This document shows, piece by piece, positions 7,053 through 7,232 of a stretch of DNA of 7,232 bases (the stretch's first letter is position 1; every line of letters begins with the position of its first letter). Below the pieces are notes generated by a model. That model saw nothing but the letters and a program-made list of their open reading frames with translations. It did no database searches and was not told the origin of the DNA. The position numbers and the translations under genes were made by a program. Source of the DNA: Acidobacteriaceae bacterium (GTDB lineage: Bacteria > Acidobacteriota > Terriglobia > Terriglobales > Acidobacteriaceae); contig JAOAPJ010000259.1 in the NCBI GenBank assembly GCA_025462805.1, positions 1 to 7,232 of the forward strand, given 5' to 3'.

Positions 7053-7232
7053 TGACCACACCCTTTTTCGTGAGGGTTTGGCGAGGTTGCTGGAAGCGGA
7101 TACTGCTCTGGAACTCGTCGGGAGCTCTCCATCGACAGATGCGGCGCTCGAGGTGCTCAAAGAGGGTAAAGTGCACGTTGTGCTCCTCGATTTCGATCTT
7201 GGGGAGAAGAACGGATTCGAGTTCCTGCGCAC
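7021..7232 (+). CDS. NarL/FixJ-type response regulator, receiver domain only, cut by window end
   Basis: Response regulator whose first 70 residues are visible; the rest, including any DNA-binding domain, lies beyond the right edge. The receiver begins IRLLLIDDHTLFREGLARLLE, with the acidic pair D11-D12 followed by H13 and FREGL, the hallmark of NarL/LuxR-type receivers as opposed to OmpR-type ones. The phosphoacceptor is D57 in VVLLDFDLG, followed by NGFEFL. The residue four after D57 is G in place of the common proline of the DxxMP loop, a tolerated variant. The ATG overlaps the kinase gene by 32 bases and is preceded by an AGGG element (7011-7014), so the two are co-transcribed and probably coupled. 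A C-terminal LuxR-type helix-turn-helix is expected from the family but cannot be seen. It is the natural partner of the upstream kinase and a candidate regulator of the divergent efflux operon. Confidence 0.9.
   Translation, partial: MEAKIRLLLIDDHTLFREGLARLLEADTALELVGSSPSTDAALEVLKEGKVHVVLLDFDLGEKNGFEFLR

Noticed and set aside
6702..7232. Minus-strand open frame opposite the kinase 3' end and the response regulator
   Set aside because: The opposite strand encodes clear kinase ATPase boxes and a receiver domain; the antisense product is serine/arginine-rich low-complexity sequence without domain features.

Overview
The window (roughly 55-60% GC by eye) looks like chromosomal DNA of a Gram-negative, diderm bacterium. 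Protein flavour and gene order suggest an Acidobacteriota (Terriglobia-like) genome, but that is an impression from residue patterns and not a search result. Coding density is high. There are five protein genes, two of them cut by the window edges, and one intergenic gap of about 300 bases. I see no RNA gene, mobile element or CRISPR array.

Positions 1-5328 (minus strand) hold a complete-looking tripartite heavy-metal efflux operon, read from right to left. It begins with a lipoprotein membrane fusion protein (CzcB/CusB type, 4183-5328). Next is a 1045-residue RND pump of the CzcA/CusA family (1046-4183). Last is a TolC/CzcC-type outer membrane channel that runs off the left edge (1-1046). 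The two junctions are single-base stop/start overlaps (TAATG and TGATG), so the three genes are almost certainly co-transcribed and translationally coupled. The pump carries the TM4 signature of divalent-cation exporters (DFGxxxDGAxxxxEN). All three methionines that bind Cu(I)/Ag(I) in E. coli CusA are replaced, so zinc, cobalt, cadmium, nickel or a similar divalent cation is more likely than copper or silver.

Positions 5329-5627 are the divergent control region. It contains a perfect 17-base palindrome flanked by two short hairpins, all within 60 bases, and then a long leader of about 200 bases up to the GTG start of the fusion protein.

Positions 5628-7232 (plus strand) encode a two-component system. 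The first gene is a membrane-anchored PAS histidine kinase (5628-7052). The second, overlapping it by 32 bases, is a NarL/FixJ-type response regulator whose receiver domain is cut by the right edge (7021 onward). The divergent layout suggests that this pair controls the efflux operon. That would be unlike the textbook CusRS/CzcRS arrangement, in which an OmpR-type regulator is paired with a kinase bearing a large periplasmic metal sensor. This regulatory link is inference. The gene identities are well supported.
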